Shown: positions 1 through 9,339, counted from the first letter of the stretch. The stretch is 64,000 nt of DNA from an uncultured Thermoanaerobaculum sp. (GCA_937934115.1 CALHAH010000005.1:1-64000); one strand, 5' to 3'. Notes: a model not told the origin generated them from the sequence alone. Made by a program: numbers and translations.

Positions 1-1128
1 GGTAATCTTGGCAAAGGAGCGCAGGACATCTTTAATATCCGCGTCTTTCAGCTCCAAGCTAATCGGTTCGCCCGTAAACTGCCGCTCCTGAGTTTCCACT
101 TCTTTGGCTCCCGCGGCCGCTATGGGGGTGGGAGCTGCCTGTTCCACCAAAGCTTTCGGGGTGGAAGTGTAAGGCGAATCCACCACCGCTTTCGGGGCGC
201 TTGTTCCCGCTCTTGGGGTTTGCGCTACCACCACCGGCGGCTCCATGGCCACATCGGAAGTGGCTACGAACGCGGGCGCTGCCGGAGGAACTGGGCTTGC
301 CTTTTCCTCCACAACCTTCACAGGCTGCGGCAGCGCCGCCTCTTCCCGCACCGCCACCGGTGTAACCCCCTCCGGAAGAGGCAAAGTGCTCGACGCCACG
401 GTACCCTCGCCCGCACCTAGCCGCACGGCAACCCCCTCGGGGGTGGTTTCCACCACGTACTTCATTGGCGAGTCGAGGTCAATGGCCACACGCACCACCG
501 GCTCCGGCTGAACGGCAAACTGCGCCACCCGTACCCGCTGCACACCGGCTTGCCCTACCGGATAAACGCGGCGCGCCTTGGCGGGGAGCACCCCAGGAAT
601 ATCCACCGCCACCCGCGGTGGGTTGTCCAAGGTAAAGGCCTTGCCCGCCACCGCACCCAACCCCTTGACCAGGACGGTGACGGTTTCACCCTCCACCACG
701 GGTACCACGTCCACCTCCCCGCGCCGAGCAGCCGGAGGCCTCTCGCGGCCACCCAGGCGCACCTCCACGCCCGCGGGCAAGGGGCGAACGAGAGGGTGCA
801 CCCCGGGAGCCAACTCCAGGATCAAGCTCACAGCTCCAGCGTCGTTGGCGGCAAGCGTTGCCCGCTTCAAGCCCGCTTGTGGCTCCGCCAAGCTATCCAC
901 GGGCTGCGAAAGACGGGCAGCGGGGAACTCCACAGTCCAAACGCCCGCCTCGCCCATCCCTTCGCGGTAAGAAAGCGGCCCCGAGGCGCTCACCACCAAC
1001 GCCGGAGCAGGAGTTGGGGTCCAAGCCATACCCAGGATGGAAACCTCCTCCTGAGCCCCTGCGCTGCTCACCACCACCAGCATGACCGCTAGGCTAGCCA
1101 AAACCCGTCGAGTTTCTGTCGGCTTCAT
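1..1128 (-). CDS. pilQ: Type IV pilus secretin PilQ, N-terminal part (runs off the window)
   Basis: Reading leftward from the ATG at 1128, this is an exported protein whose first about 25 residues look like a signal peptide (MKPTETRRVLASLAVMLVVV). It is followed by AMIN-type beta domains, which in PilQ bind peptidoglycan, and then a proline/alanine-rich linker. The visible end (ISLELKDADIKDVLRSFA) is the start of the secretin/TonB short N-terminal domain. The pore-forming secretin domain lies beyond position 1. A GAGGGGG ribosome-binding site precedes the ATG. It is the last visible gene of the minus-strand pilMNOPQ operon and begins 16 nt after pilP. PilQ forms the outer-membrane channel through which the pilus fibre leaves the cell. 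Identity is firm from domains plus operon position, but only about 376 residues can be seen. Confidence 0.93.
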   Translation of the reverse strand, partial: MKPTETRRVLASLAVMLVVVSSAGAQEEVSILGMAWTPTPAPALVVSASGPLSYREGMGEAGVWTVEFPAARLSQPVDSLAEPQAGLKRATLAANDAGAVSLILELAPGVHPLVRPLPAGVEVRLGGRERPPAARRGEVDVVPVVEGETVTVLVKGLGAVAGKAFTLDNPPRVAVDIPGVLPAKARRVYPVGQAGVQRVRVAQFAVQPEPVVRVAIDLDSPMKYVVETTPEGVAVRLGAGEGTVASSTLPLPEGVTPVAVREEAALPQPVKVVEEKASPVPPAAPAFVATSDVAMEPPVVVAQTPRAGTSAPKAVVDSPYTSTPKALVEQAAPTPIAAAGAKEVETQERQFTGEPISLELKDADIKDVLRSFAKIT

Positions 1129-1144
1129 TGCAACCCCCTCGCGC

Positions 1145-1627
1145 TTACTGCAACGTCCGCACCACCTCGCGGTACGGTTTCAAGCTTCTGGGATCCGCTA
1201 CGTTCACCTTAAATGTTACCTTGCCCGGTTCGATTTTTTGCACTGTGCCATCGTAAAGCACCGTGCCCGGTTTGATAATGTACGACATGTTGTCGGTACC
1301 TTGAATAAGCGCCACGTACCCCTCAGGCAGCTTGATGATGCCCTGCAGCTTGATTTCTTCCACACCCATCCCTGGCAACCCCGAGGGCCGTTCCCCCAGT
1401 TCTTCCCGGGACCGGCCTTGCAGCAACGAGCGGAAAGGATCCCTCCGGCCGGCCGGGTCATAGGTAAACCCTCCACCAGCAGCGACTTCCTCCTCGCCAG
1501 CTAGGATGCGTTCCACCGTCGTGGTGTCAATGGGCTTTTCCCCTGGTGGCGGCGTGGATGCTGGCACTTGCGCCGCTGTCCAAACCGCCCAAACCAAGGC
1601 CAATGCGAAGAGGACAGGCATCTTCAT
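1145..1627 (-). CDS. pilP: Type IV pilus assembly protein PilP
   Basis: This 160-residue protein has an N-terminal hydrophobic export signal and a C-terminal PilP beta-sandwich (YDPAGRRDPFRSL, then GMGVEEIKLQGI and a VALIQGTDNMSYIIKPG stretch). PilP bridges the inner-membrane PilN/PilO pair to the secretin PilQ in the periplasm. In Pseudomonas and Neisseria PilP is a lipoprotein. Here the first 40 residues contain no cysteine, so there is no lipobox and the protein is more likely soluble in the periplasm or held by an uncleaved signal anchor. Its start overlaps the end of pilO by 4 nt, implying translational coupling. Confidence 0.93.
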   Translation of the reverse strand: MKMPVLFALALVWAVWTAAQVPASTPPPGEKPIDTTTVERILAGEEEVAAGGGFTYDPAGRRDPFRSLLQGRSREELGERPSGLPGMGVEEIKLQGIIKLPEGYVALIQGTDNMSYIIKPGTVLYDGTVQKIEPGKVTFKVNVADPRSLKPYREVVRTLQ

Positions 1628-2205
1628 CTTTCCCCTCCTTCCGGCTTCACCTCACCGTAAATGAAGGTTTTCATGGTGAAGCCAGCGGTCAAGGTGTAAG
1701 GTCCCGGCTTGTTAGAAGCGGCCAACGACAAGGTTTCCACGTTGATAATCCGCGAAAACTTGGAAAGCCGATCGAAAAACCTTGCCAGGTCGTGGTAGCC
1801 CGCCTCCAAGCCCACGCGGATAGGCCACTCCGTGTAAAAGTCATTCTTTTGGAAACCTTGAGGTTCGAACGCCACAAAGCGGAAGCTCCCCTGCTCGGTG
1901 AGAGCCTTGATTTTCTTGATGAGCTCGTCGGTTTGCTTTTGCGTAGGCAAGATGCGCAAGAGGCGTTGGAGCTCGCTGTCAAGGCGCGCAAACTCCTCAC
2001 GAAACTGCGGCAGCCGGGCCTCCGCCGCCTTCCCCTCGCGGACTTTTTGCTTCAGGCTTTCCAGTTCGCCGGTACGGGTTCGAATGTCTTTTTCAATGCC
2101 GGAAAGCCACTGGCTTTCGGCTCCCCAAATACCCACGCCCGCGATAACCGCGCCCAAAATCAACGCCACGTACCAAGGTCGGTTTTCCAGCTCAAGACCT
2201 GCCAT
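1624..2205 (-). CDS. pilO: Type IV pilus inner-membrane alignment protein PilO
   Basis: This 193-residue bitopic protein has a short cytoplasmic N-terminus, one transmembrane helix at about residues 11-28 (WYVALILGAVIAGVGIWG), a periplasmic coiled coil (about 38-85), and a ferredoxin-like C-terminal domain with the family's FYTEWPIRVGLEAGYHDLARF pattern. It dimerises with PilN to form the periplasmic scaffold joining the cytoplasmic motor platform to PilP/PilQ. It sits between pilN (12 nt gap) and pilP (4 nt overlap), the standard order. Length and architecture match the family. Confidence 0.94.
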   Translation of the reverse strand: MAGLELENRPWYVALILGAVIAGVGIWGAESQWLSGIEKDIRTRTGELESLKQKVREGKAAEARLPQFREEFARLDSELQRLLRILPTQKQTDELIKKIKALTEQGSFRFVAFEPQGFQKNDFYTEWPIRVGLEAGYHDLARFFDRLSKFSRIINVETLSLAASNKPGPYTLTAGFTMKTFIYGEVKPEGGER

Positions 2206-2217
2206 AGGCTCGCTCCC

Positions 2218-2805
2218 TCATTGCCCCGAGGCCAAGCTGCCGGTTCGGGGGGTTGGGCTGAAGCCGCAGGACAAATCAAAGCTAAACACGCCCTGTTGGT
2301 CCTGCCTCATAACCCGTAACGTAGGCTCCGAAAAGAACGGACTTGCCGCCAAGTTGGCGATGAAATTGGCCACCGCGTTTTCGTTAAGGGCTTGGCCCGT
2401 GAGCGAAACGGTGCGGCCAGAAAGCTCCATTTTCGTCAACCACACGAGGTCGGGAAGCGCCTTGCTGATCTCATCCATGATCCGCACTGGCCCAAACTGG
2501 TTCGCTTTGAGCTGCTCGATGACCTCGATTTTGTGCTTGAGCTCAGTGTTTTTCTTCTTGAAATTTTCCACTTCCTCGATAATAGGCTTAAGGCGGTCGT
2601 ACTCCTTTTGGTTTTGAGCTATTTCCTCGTTAATGGAGGCAAGCTGCGCGGACAGCCGCCAATAGCGTACGCCCACCCAGACCAAAGCCACCGCGATCAA
2701 TCCCGCAACGATATAGTTGTTGACGTTGGCACCAGCAAGGGTAACAAGGGGCCTTCTTGCCGCCTTTTCCCGCTTGGCTTCTCCAATGAGGTTGACCTTG
2801 ATCAT
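2218..2805 (-). CDS. pilN: Type IV pilus assembly protein PilN
   Basis: This 195-residue bitopic protein begins with the PilM-binding peptide MIKVNLIGE, then a basic cytoplasmic stretch, one transmembrane helix at about residues 30-50, a coiled-coil region (about 52-100) and a ferredoxin-like periplasmic domain. The N-terminal peptide is known in the family to dock into the actin-like PilM. It lies 4 nt downstream of pilM, and the order pilM-N-O-P-Q is conserved across bacteria with type IVa pili. No anomalies are visible. Confidence 0.94.
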   Translation of the reverse strand: MIKVNLIGEAKREKAARRPLVTLAGANVNNYIVAGLIAVALVWVGVRYWRLSAQLASINEEIAQNQKEYDRLKPIIEEVENFKKKNTELKHKIEVIEQLKANQFGPVRIMDEISKALPDLVWLTKMELSGRTVSLTGQALNENAVANFIANLAASPFFSEPTLRVMRQDQQGVFSFDLSCGFSPTPRTGSLASGQ

Positions 2806-2809
2806 GGCG

Positions 2810-3859
2810 CTAGTCCCCCACCGTCCGCAGGGCCATGCCCACAGCTACAGCCATGGCCGGAGCATGGCGGTTCAGCCACTCGGGTGGAAACTCCGCTTCC
2901 GAATAGGCAATTTCCTTGAACGGGTTCATAATTTCCACGGGAACCGAAAAACGATCCTTAAGCACCTGGTCCAAGTTCAAAAGCTGCGCGGACCCGCCCG
3001 AAAGCACAATCTCTTCAACCCGATCGTGCGCCGAGGTGGTGTAAAAGAAGTCAAAGGTACGTTTCAGTTCCTCCGCAAAATCTTGGGCCACGGCGTTGAG
3101 AATACCGTACACAGTTTGCGGGGACACGTCCCCTACCCTCTCCCCGGTCTTAATGGCCTCCGCTTGCTCGCGGGTTACGTGCAGCTCGCGCTGAATAGCT
3201 TCCGTGAAGTTGTTGCCACCGAAAACGATGTCCCGCCAAAACAGGGACTGACCGCGCGCCAAAATGTTGAGGTTTGTGAGGTACGCCCCAACGTTGACCA
3301 AAGCCACGACCCGATCTTGTGGCAAGCCGTAGTTATATTCGTAGGCGTTTTGCACCGCAAAGACGTCCAAGTCCACAAGCGCCGGGGTCTTGCCCAGCTG
3401 CGTCACGATGCTGGTGTAATCCGCCACCCGCTCTTTCTTGGCGGCAACTACCAATACCGTCATGCTCTCAGCGCCGGTTTCCAAAATCACGTAGTCCAGA
3501 TTGGCATCGTTGACATCAAAGGGCAAGTACTGTTCGGCTTCCCACTGAATGGATTCCGCCAACTCTGCTTCAGACATAGCGGGGACCTGAATCTTGCGGA
3601 TAGCCACGTTCATCCCTGCCAAGGAAACGCCGAAGTTGACGTTCCGCACACCCCGCTCGCGCACCAATCGCCCAGCCACTTCCACCACCAAGGAGGAGTC
3701 CATGATGGTTCCTTCCACGATGGCTTCCGGCGAAAGCGCGGCAAGGGCGGCATGTACCAAACTAAACCGCCCTCCGCGCCCGCCCTTCAGCTCCACTAAC
3801 TTCACGGCCGAAGACCCAATATCCAGCCCGACGATGTTTTTCTTTTTCCCTAGCAGCAC
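2810..3859 (-). CDS. pilM: Type IV pilus actin-like ATPase-fold protein PilM
   Basis: This 349-residue cytoplasmic protein has the actin/FtsA-like fold. Phosphate-binding strands are seen at VGLDIGSSAVKLVEL (residues about 10-24) and near EIVLSGGSAQLLNLDQ (about 285-300). PilM binds the PilN N-terminal peptide and links the pilus motor to the alignment complex. The start is GTG at 3859, preceded by a strong GGAGGGGG ribosome-binding site. It is the first gene of the pilMNOPQ operon, with a promoter candidate at 3939-3967. Length agrees with the family (about 350). Confidence 0.95.
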   Translation of the reverse strand: MLLGKKKNIVGLDIGSSAVKLVELKGGRGGRFSLVHAALAALSPEAIVEGTIMDSSLVVEVAGRLVRERGVRNVNFGVSLAGMNVAIRKIQVPAMSEAELAESIQWEAEQYLPFDVNDANLDYVILETGAESMTVLVVAAKKERVADYTSIVTQLGKTPALVDLDVFAVQNAYEYNYGLPQDRVVALVNVGAYLTNLNILARGQSLFWRDIVFGGNNFTEAIQRELHVTREQAEAIKTGERVGDVSPQTVYGILNAVAQDFAEELKRTFDFFYTTSAHDRVEEIVLSGGSAQLLNLDQVLKDRFSVPVEIMNPFKEIAYSEAEFPPEWLNRHAPAMAVAVGMALRTVGD

Positions 3860-3938
3860 GGTACCACCCCCTCCTCAACGTTTGTCCTCGCTGCTGCATC
3901 GGAGCGTGTCTTCCGCGTCGCGCCCATATTTAGCGCTA

Positions 3939-3967
3939 ATTTAATAACCGCAACATCCTCTTGTCAA
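3939..3967 (-). promoter_or_regulatory. Putative sigma-70 promoter of pilMNOPQ
   Basis: On the minus strand a perfect -35 box TTGACA (3967-3962) is followed after 17 nt by TTAAAT (3944-3939), giving a leader of roughly 70 nt before the pilM GTG. A 10-bp palindrome, TTAGCGCTAA (3930-3939), overlaps the downstream edge of the -10 and could be an operator, though it is short. The rest of the 3860-4129 gap contains only the rpmB leader and nothing else I can recognise. Confidence 0.6.
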
Positions 3968-4084
3968 GCGGTGGTGTGGAAGCCGGGACTTTTTCCTTGG
4001 CTGGCAAAACCTCGCAAAGCCTTTGGCCCTTGAGCCTCCCAGTCCGTGGTCGGGGCCCCCCTGGGTGCCCTCGATCACGCAGTA

Positions 4085-4111
4085 TGCTAGAATTTTGCCG
4101 GCGCGGCAAAA
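4085..4111 (+). promoter_or_regulatory. Extended -10 promoter and leader hairpin of rpmB
   Basis: An extended -10 element, TGCTAGAAT (4085-4093), stands about 37 nt before the rpmB start codon. It runs directly into an 8-bp perfect hairpin, TTTTGCCG-GCG-CGGCAAAA (4093-4111). The hairpin would lie at or near the 5' end of the transcript. No convincing -35 is seen, which is usual for extended -10 promoters. A role for the hairpin, such as mRNA stability or feedback, is speculation. Confidence 0.45.
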
Positions 4112-4129
4112 GGCGCGTGTGAGGTAACG

Positions 4130-4324
4130 ATGGCGAGAGTTTGCGAGATTTGCGGCAAGAAAAGCATGGTTGGCAATCAGATTTCCCACGCCCACAATGT
4201 TTCCAAGCGGCGGTGGCGGCCAAACTTGCATGTGGTTCGCGCCCGCTTTGCCTCGGGCTCTCGGCGGATCAAGGTGTGCACCCGCTGCCTACGCTCGGGC
4301 CGCGTGCAAAAGGCCGTGAGCTAA
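4130..4324 (+). CDS. rpmB: Large ribosomal subunit protein bL28
   Basis: This 64-residue basic protein opens with [11 protein letters not shown], keeps the NQISHAHN and RRWRPNLH segments, and ends with [12 protein letters not shown]. The two CxxC pairs (CEIC and CTRC) make this the zinc-binding form of bL28. GAGGTAAC upstream is an adequate ribosome-binding site. It is a lone ribosomal gene here, not paired with rpmG. Its TAA stop (4322-4324) overlaps the TAG stop of the convergent rel gene (4323-4321). Confidence 0.97.
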   Translation: MARVCEICGKKSMVGNQISHAHNVSKRRWRPNLHVVRARFASGSRRIKVCTRCLRSGRVQKAVS

Positions 4325-6516
4325 TGGTCGCGGCTTGTAGCCGCCGCGCCCCGCGCTGCCAGCAAGTTGCGGTGGTTCGGGGTAGACCCACAATCCACGT
4401 GTGTTACCCCGGAAACCCGGCGAATCAAGCCGACCACTTTTTCCAAGTGGTCTCGGCCGCTCACATCCACCTCCAGGTTTACAACCCCACAACGGTCTTC
4501 AGTGGCCAGGTGGCACGTGCGGATGTTGGAACCGGCGTTGGTAATTGCTTGTGAAATAGCCGCCAGCATCCCTGGCCTGTCCTCAAAAAACACGGCTAGC
4601 CGCACAGGGTACGAACCGCCGCCGGCACCCCATCGCACCTCGATTTCCCTTTCCGGGGCCAGCACCAGTCGCCGCACGTTGGGGCAACTCTGGCGATGCA
4701 CGGCCACCCCTCGTCCGCGGGTGACGTAACCCACGATGGCGTCGCCGGGGAGGGGCTGGCAGCACTTGGCCCTAAAGGTGAGGAAGTCGCGATCCCCCAC
4801 GACCTCCACCACCACAGCATCAGCCCCCGAGGGTGGACGGACCTTGGGGGCCGCTGTGCGCTCCGGTTCGCCCTTGTCACGCACCAATACCGCCATGACC
4901 TCCCGCGCCGACAGGCGGCCGAAGCCTACAGCGGCCAGAAGGTCTTCTTCTTTGGCAAACCCGTAATGGGATACCGCTTCCTTGAGGTTGTAACCGTCCA
5001 GCCCTAGCTTCACCGCTAGCCCCAGACGCTTGGCTTCCCTTTCCAAAAGCTTGCGGCCTAAAACTCGCGCCCGCTCCTTCTCGCCCTTCTTCAAAAAGCC
5101 CTTGATCTTGCTTCGCGCGCGGGCCGTGACCACAAAGTCAAGCCAGCCCCGACGCGGCACCTGATGAGGGGAAGTTTGAATTTCCACGATGTCGCCGGTC
5201 TTGAGAACCGTGCGCAGGGGGACCAAGCGGCCGTTAACCCTGGCTCCCACACAGGTGTTTCCCACCTCTGTGTGAATGGCGTAGGCAAAATCTACCGGAG
5301 TGGCGCCACGGGGCAGGCGGACAAGCTCGCCCTTGGGCGTGTAGCAAAACACCTCCTCGGGGTAAAGGTTAAGCCTCAGGGAGTCCAAAAACTCCCGCGG
5401 ACTTTCCTGCTGCCCTTCCACCAGGGAACGCAACCAAGCCAGGCGGGGATGGTCAGCACCCGGGTCTTTCCCCTCCTTGTAAAGCCAATGGGCGGCCACG
5501 CCCTTTTCCGCCACTTCGTCCATGTCCCAGGTGCGGATCTGCACTTCAAACGGCAAGCCCTCCGGTCCCAAAAGCGAGGTGTGCAGCGATTGGTACCCGT
5601 TGGACTTAGCAACGGAAATGTAGTCCTTAAATCGCCCGGGAATGGGTTTCCAACGCTGGTGCACAACACCCAAAACCGCATAGCAGTGGGCCACCGTCTC
5701 CACTACCACGCGGAAAGCCAAGAAATCGAAAAGCTCGTCTAAGGAAATCCCTTGCCGGGTCAACTTGCGCCAAATGGAATAGAGGTGCTTGATGCGGAAC
5801 CGCACCTCGCCAGCGATGGAGTATTCCTCAAGCATGTGCTCGAGCTCGCATCGCACCAGCTCAATGGCAGCGGAAGCCTTTTCCCTTCTGGCCGCAAGCT
5901 CGCTGGAAAGCCTGTGCGCCTCTTCCGGGAACAGGTGCCAAAAGGCCAGGTCCTCCAGCTCTGCTTTCATCTTTCCCATGCCCAAGCGATGGGCGAGGGG
6001 CGCGTAAATTTCCAAGGTTTCCTGGGAGATGCGCTGCCGTTTGCCCTCGTCCAAGAAGTTCAAAGTCCGCATGTTGTGAAGTCGGTCCGCGAGCTTCACC
6101 AAAAGTACCCGCACATCCTCAATAGAAGCCAACAGCATGCGGCGAAACGACTCAGCCTGGGCCGCCTGTCGGGCGGCGTACGACTTTTCCAACGTGGTGA
6201 TCTTGGTAAGGGCCTTTACCAAGTTCGTGATACGGTCGCCGAACTGATCGCGCAGCGCTTCTTCGGTTACGTAGGTGTCTTCCAGAAGGTCGTGGAGCAA
6301 ACCCACGGCAATGGCCACCTCGTCCAAGCGCATCTCGGCCAGGATCCGGGCCACCTCCAAGGGGTGCACAAGGTAAGGCTCACCCGAAGCCCGTACCTGC
6401 CCTTGATGGGCCATGGCGGAAAAAACGTACGCCCGCCGCAGCAGATCCTCGTCACAGGTCGGCTTGTACGCCTGCACCTGTTCCAGGATGTCGTCAAAGC
6501 GCGGCAAGGTCCCCAT
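4321..6516 (-). CDS. rel: Bifunctional (p)ppGpp synthetase/hydrolase (Rel/SpoT family)
   Basis: This protein of about 731 residues has the full long-RSH architecture. The N-terminal HD hydrolase domain carries HDLLEDT at about residues 75-81. The synthetase domain includes [20 protein letters not shown] and an [16 protein letters not shown] region. A TGS domain follows ([16 protein letters not shown]), then a helical and zinc-finger region, then a C-terminal ACT domain ([14 protein letters not shown]). The intact HD motif argues for both synthesis and hydrolysis of the alarmone. I chose ATG 6516 because the longer reading frame's GTG at 6555 lies inside the secF terminator stem. GTG 6519 is also possible. 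TAGAAT lies 8 nt upstream of the ATG, so the mRNA may be nearly leaderless. The 3' end overlaps rpmB by 4 nt. Confidence 0.95.
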   Translation of the reverse strand: MGTLPRFDDILEQVQAYKPTCDEDLLRRAYVFSAMAHQGQVRASGEPYLVHPLEVARILAEMRLDEVAIAVGLLHDLLEDTYVTEEALRDQFGDRITNLVKALTKITTLEKSYAARQAAQAESFRRMLLASIEDVRVLLVKLADRLHNMRTLNFLDEGKRQRISQETLEIYAPLAHRLGMGKMKAELEDLAFWHLFPEEAHRLSSELAARREKASAAIELVRCELEHMLEEYSIAGEVRFRIKHLYSIWRKLTRQGISLDELFDFLAFRVVVETVAHCYAVLGVVHQRWKPIPGRFKDYISVAKSNGYQSLHTSLLGPEGLPFEVQIRTWDMDEVAEKGVAAHWLYKEGKDPGADHPRLAWLRSLVEGQQESPREFLDSLRLNLYPEEVFCYTPKGELVRLPRGATPVDFAYAIHTEVGNTCVGARVNGRLVPLRTVLKTGDIVEIQTSPHQVPRRGWLDFVVTARARSKIKGFLKKGEKERARVLGRKLLEREAKRLGLAVKLGLDGYNLKEAVSHYGFAKEEDLLAAVGFGRLSAREVMAVLVRDKGEPERTAAPKVRPPSGADAVVVEVVGDRDFLTFRAKCCQPLPGDAIVGYVTRGRGVAVHRQSCPNVRRLVLAPEREIEVRWGAGGGSYPVRLAVFFEDRPGMLAAISQAITNAGSNIRTCHLATEDRCGVVNLEVDVSGRDHLEKVVGLIRRVSGVTHVDCGSTPNHRNLLAARGAAATSRDH

Positions 6517-6535
6517 CACCTTCCATTCTAGTCCT

Positions 6536-6571
6536 GAAAAGAAAAGCGGGCCCACGCCTTAGAGGGCCCGC
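6536..6571 (-). terminator. Rho-independent terminator after secDF
   Basis: A perfect 8-bp GC stem (GCGGGCCC at 6546-6553, GGGCCCGC at 6564-6571) with a 10-nt loop is followed on the minus strand by a U-rich run (TTTTCTTTTC, 6545-6536). It ends the lolA-tgt-yajC-secD-secF transcript 20 nt beyond the secF stop and separates it from rel. Confidence 0.85.
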
Positions 6572-6591
6572 CGCCAAGAAAAGACAAGAAA

Positions 6592-7758
6592 CTAACTTCG
6601 AGCTCGGCTGGCTTTCTTCTTGGCAAAAAACTCGGTAAAGAACAGGGCCACGGGGGAAGCGACGTAAATAGAGGAGTACGTCCCGACGATAATCCCCACC
6701 AACAGCACGAAGGCAAAGGTGTTGATCACGTCGCCCCCAAAGATGAAGAGCGCGATCACCACGAGAAGCGTCAGCCCCGACGTGATAACCGTCCGCGAAA
6801 GCGTTTGGTTGATGGCTTTGTCCATGAGCTCCACCAACGGCTTACCACGCTCCAACCGCAAGCGCTCGCGAATGCGGTCGAAAATCACGACGGTGTCGTT
6901 CACCGAGTAACCCACCAGGGTCAAAAGTGCCGCGATGGTAGGGAGGTTAATTTCCCTTTGGGTAACAGAAAGCGCACCCAACGTCAAAAACACGTCGTGA
7001 AATACCGCTACTACCGCGCCAATCCCATAAGGGAGGTGGAAACGAAAGGCAATGTACAGCAGCATCCCCAAAATGGAAAAGCCTACCGCCTGCGTAGCCT
7101 TGTTACGCAGGTCCTTGCCCACCAGGGGCCCCACGGCTTCCGCGGCGAGGATAGTGAACTCCCCAAAAAAGCTATTGCTCTTTAGGTACGCGCGCACCGC
7201 CGGCGAAAGCGCTGCCACACGGTCCAGGTCCTCCGGACCCTGAAGGATGCCCAATTCCTTGCGCAACTGTAGCACCGCAGAAGCTTGCGGCTCGTAGTGC
7301 TGGCGGCGGGCATCCAAACCACCCCCCACTCCATCCGGATCAGCCTCAGCCAAAGCGTCCCGCAGCGCTTCGGTGCCCAGCGTGTGGAGTGGAAGTTTTC
7401 CCGGGACTGTCCGGTGGAACTCGCGGTCTAACGCTTCAGCCATGACCTTGGAAAAGTCGCCTTCTTCCCCGGGGTTCTGAATTCGAACCAAAAATTCGTG
7501 TCGCTCGGGCTCGTCAAAACGCTGTATGGTGACTTCGCCTAGCTTCAGCGCTTCCAGGGCTTGCCTAACCCTGGAAAGGTCAGGCTCTCCTTTAAATTTG
7601 AGGGTAAGCTGCGTACCCCCGGAAAAATCAATGCCCAGCTTAAGCCCTGGACCCCAAATCATGCTAACAAACCCCGCGGCCACGAGTAGCAAAGAAACCC
7701 CAATCCCAATGCGGCGGTAACGCAAAAACGGAAAGTTCGTATTAGCGAAGAGGCGCAT
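6592..7758 (-). CDS. secF: Protein translocase subunit SecF
   Basis: This is a 388-residue inner-membrane protein of the SecDF proton-driven motor, which helps pull proteins through SecYEG. It has an N-terminal helix, the family signature GIDFSGGTQL in the first periplasmic domain, and five C-terminal helices (about 215-375) with GVGYSVNDTVVIFDRIRE-type and GGDVINTFAFVLLVG segments. It is longer than E. coli SecF (323), mainly because of an enlarged periplasmic region at about residues 75-200. ATG 7758 is preferred over an in-frame GTG at 7764 because AGGGAG lies 5 nt upstream. It starts 9 nt after secD. Confidence 0.95.
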   Translation of the reverse strand: MRLFANTNFPFLRYRRIGIGVSLLLVAAGFVSMIWGPGLKLGIDFSGGTQLTLKFKGEPDLSRVRQALEALKLGEVTIQRFDEPERHEFLVRIQNPGEEGDFSKVMAEALDREFHRTVPGKLPLHTLGTEALRDALAEADPDGVGGGLDARRQHYEPQASAVLQLRKELGILQGPEDLDRVAALSPAVRAYLKSNSFFGEFTILAAEAVGPLVGKDLRNKATQAVGFSILGMLLYIAFRFHLPYGIGAVVAVFHDVFLTLGALSVTQREINLPTIAALLTLVGYSVNDTVVIFDRIRERLRLERGKPLVELMDKAINQTLSRTVITSGLTLLVVIALFIFGGDVINTFAFVLLVGIIVGTYSSIYVASPVALFFTEFFAKKKASRARS

Positions 7759-7767
7759 AAGCACTCC

Positions 7768-9330
7768 CTAAATAGAAAGCGTTTGTGGCCCTCGCCCGCT
7801 TTTGCGGGAGAGCACCAGTTCAAACAGAGTGCGAGACACAAAGACAGCGGTAAACATGGAAATCATAAGCCCCAAGGACAACGTCACCGCAAAGCCTTTA
7901 ATTGGTCCCGTTCCAAACTGGAAAAGGAATAACGCGGCAATTAGCGTCGTAAGGTTAGAGTCAATGATGGTGCCGAGAGCCCTGGCGAAGCCTAAGTCCA
8001 CGGCGTTGCGCACGGTTTTGCCCAAAGCCAGTTCCTCGCGAATTCGCTCGAAGATGAGCACGTTGGCGTCCACCGCCATGCCCAGGGTAAGGATGATGCC
8101 AGCAATGCCGGGCAAAGTGAGTGTAGCCTTAAACGCCGCCAAAGCACCCAGCAACAGTACAGCGTTAAGGATCAAAGCCACGTTGGCGTTAATGCCGGCA
8201 CCCCGATAGTAAAGCAGCATAAAAGCCACCACCAAGGCCAACCCCACGAGTCCGGAACGCACCCCACGAACCACCGAATCCCGCCCCAAAGAAGGGCCAA
8301 CGGTTCGCTCTTCCAGGTAGGTAATGGATGCCGGCAAGGCACCAGCCCGTAAAACCAACGCCAAGTCCTCGGCCGCCTGAATGGTAAACTGCCCCTCGAT
8401 GATGCCGGAATCAGTAATGTGCCCGCGAATCACCGGCGCGGAGTAAACCTTGTTGTCCAAAACGATGGCCATTTGCTCGCCAATATGGGCAGCGGTGTAA
8501 GCCCCGAATTTCTTGCCACCTTCCGGCGTCAAGCTAAAGGCCACCGCCGGCTGGCCAAACTGATCCTGCGATCGCCGGGCGTTGCGCAAGTCGCGTCCGG
8601 TAATCACTGACGCCTTTTTCAGCAAGTAATAACGCTTTCCAATGACACGGCCAGTGATATCCCGCTCATCCCCCGTCACCACTACCGAATCGTCAGGGAC
8701 CCTGCCAGCAAAATTGGCCAGGAGGGCTGCTTCCGAATCTGCTACCGCCACCACCGGCTTAATCTCCAAGAACGCCGTAGCGCGAATCAAATCTTTAACC
8801 CGAGCCGGATCGTCCACTCCGGGGAGCTGGACCACGATGCGGTCCGAATTCCCCTGTCGCTGGATGACGGGCTCCGCCACCCCAAATTGGTCTACGCGGT
8901 TGCGGATAGTTTCCAGCGCTTGCCGCACAGCCATATCCTTGAGCTCGCGAGCCACCTGTTCCTGGAGCCGGCACACGATGGTCACCCCGCGGTTTATTTG
9001 AAACTCCGGTAGCTTGTCTTTGAGCACCTGTTCCAGAACCGCTTGCTCGGTATTCGGTGCCGGTTTAAACGAAAACCCCTCGTTGTCCTGCAAACGGGTG
9101 AGGTTTTCAGGAGGAAACCCCTTTTCCACAAGGGCTTGCCGGAGTCGTTCCATCGCCGCATCCACTTCGGCGCGCAAAGCATCCTCGGTGTTAACCTTCA
9201 AGACCAGGTGAATGCCGCCCTTCAAGTCCAGGCCCAGGTGGATCTTTTTCTCCGGCGGCCACATGAGGAAAACAGCTGTGGCCGTCACGACCCCAATAAG
9301 AACCCAACGCCAGGTGAGGCTCTTGCGCAT
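7768..9330 (-). CDS. secD: Protein translocase subunit SecD
   Basis: This 520-residue partner of SecF has an N-terminal helix, the signature LGLDLKGGIHLVLKV (about 33-47), two periplasmic subdomains, and six helices in the C-terminal third. The latter include the conserved GMAVDANVLIFERIREEL motif, whose acidic residue takes part in proton flow. The ribosome-binding site GGAGG lies close to ATG 9330. It lies in the yajC-secD-secF cluster, the usual order, with 9-nt spacers. Confidence 0.96.
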   Translation of the reverse strand: MRKSLTWRWVLIGVVTATAVFLMWPPEKKIHLGLDLKGGIHLVLKVNTEDALRAEVDAAMERLRQALVEKGFPPENLTRLQDNEGFSFKPAPNTEQAVLEQVLKDKLPEFQINRGVTIVCRLQEQVARELKDMAVRQALETIRNRVDQFGVAEPVIQRQGNSDRIVVQLPGVDDPARVKDLIRATAFLEIKPVVAVADSEAALLANFAGRVPDDSVVVTGDERDITGRVIGKRYYLLKKASVITGRDLRNARRSQDQFGQPAVAFSLTPEGGKKFGAYTAAHIGEQMAIVLDNKVYSAPVIRGHITDSGIIEGQFTIQAAEDLALVLRAGALPASITYLEERTVGPSLGRDSVVRGVRSGLVGLALVVAFMLLYYRGAGINANVALILNAVLLLGALAAFKATLTLPGIAGIILTLGMAVDANVLIFERIREELALGKTVRNAVDLGFARALGTIIDSNLTTLIAALFLFQFGTGPIKGFAVTLSLGLMISMFTAVFVSRTLFELVLSRKSGRGPQTLSI

Positions 9331-9339
9331 GATGCCTCC

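Noticed and set aside
2717-3799. Long plus-strand open frame opposite pilM
   Set aside because: It mirrors the codon pattern of pilM, has no ribosome-binding site and no recognisable domain. Similar long antisense frames recur across this GC-rich window.
3928-3941. TTAGCGCTAA palindrome as a strong operator of the pil operon
   Set aside because: Only 10 bp are perfectly symmetric and such short palindromes occur by chance; mentioned only with the promoter.
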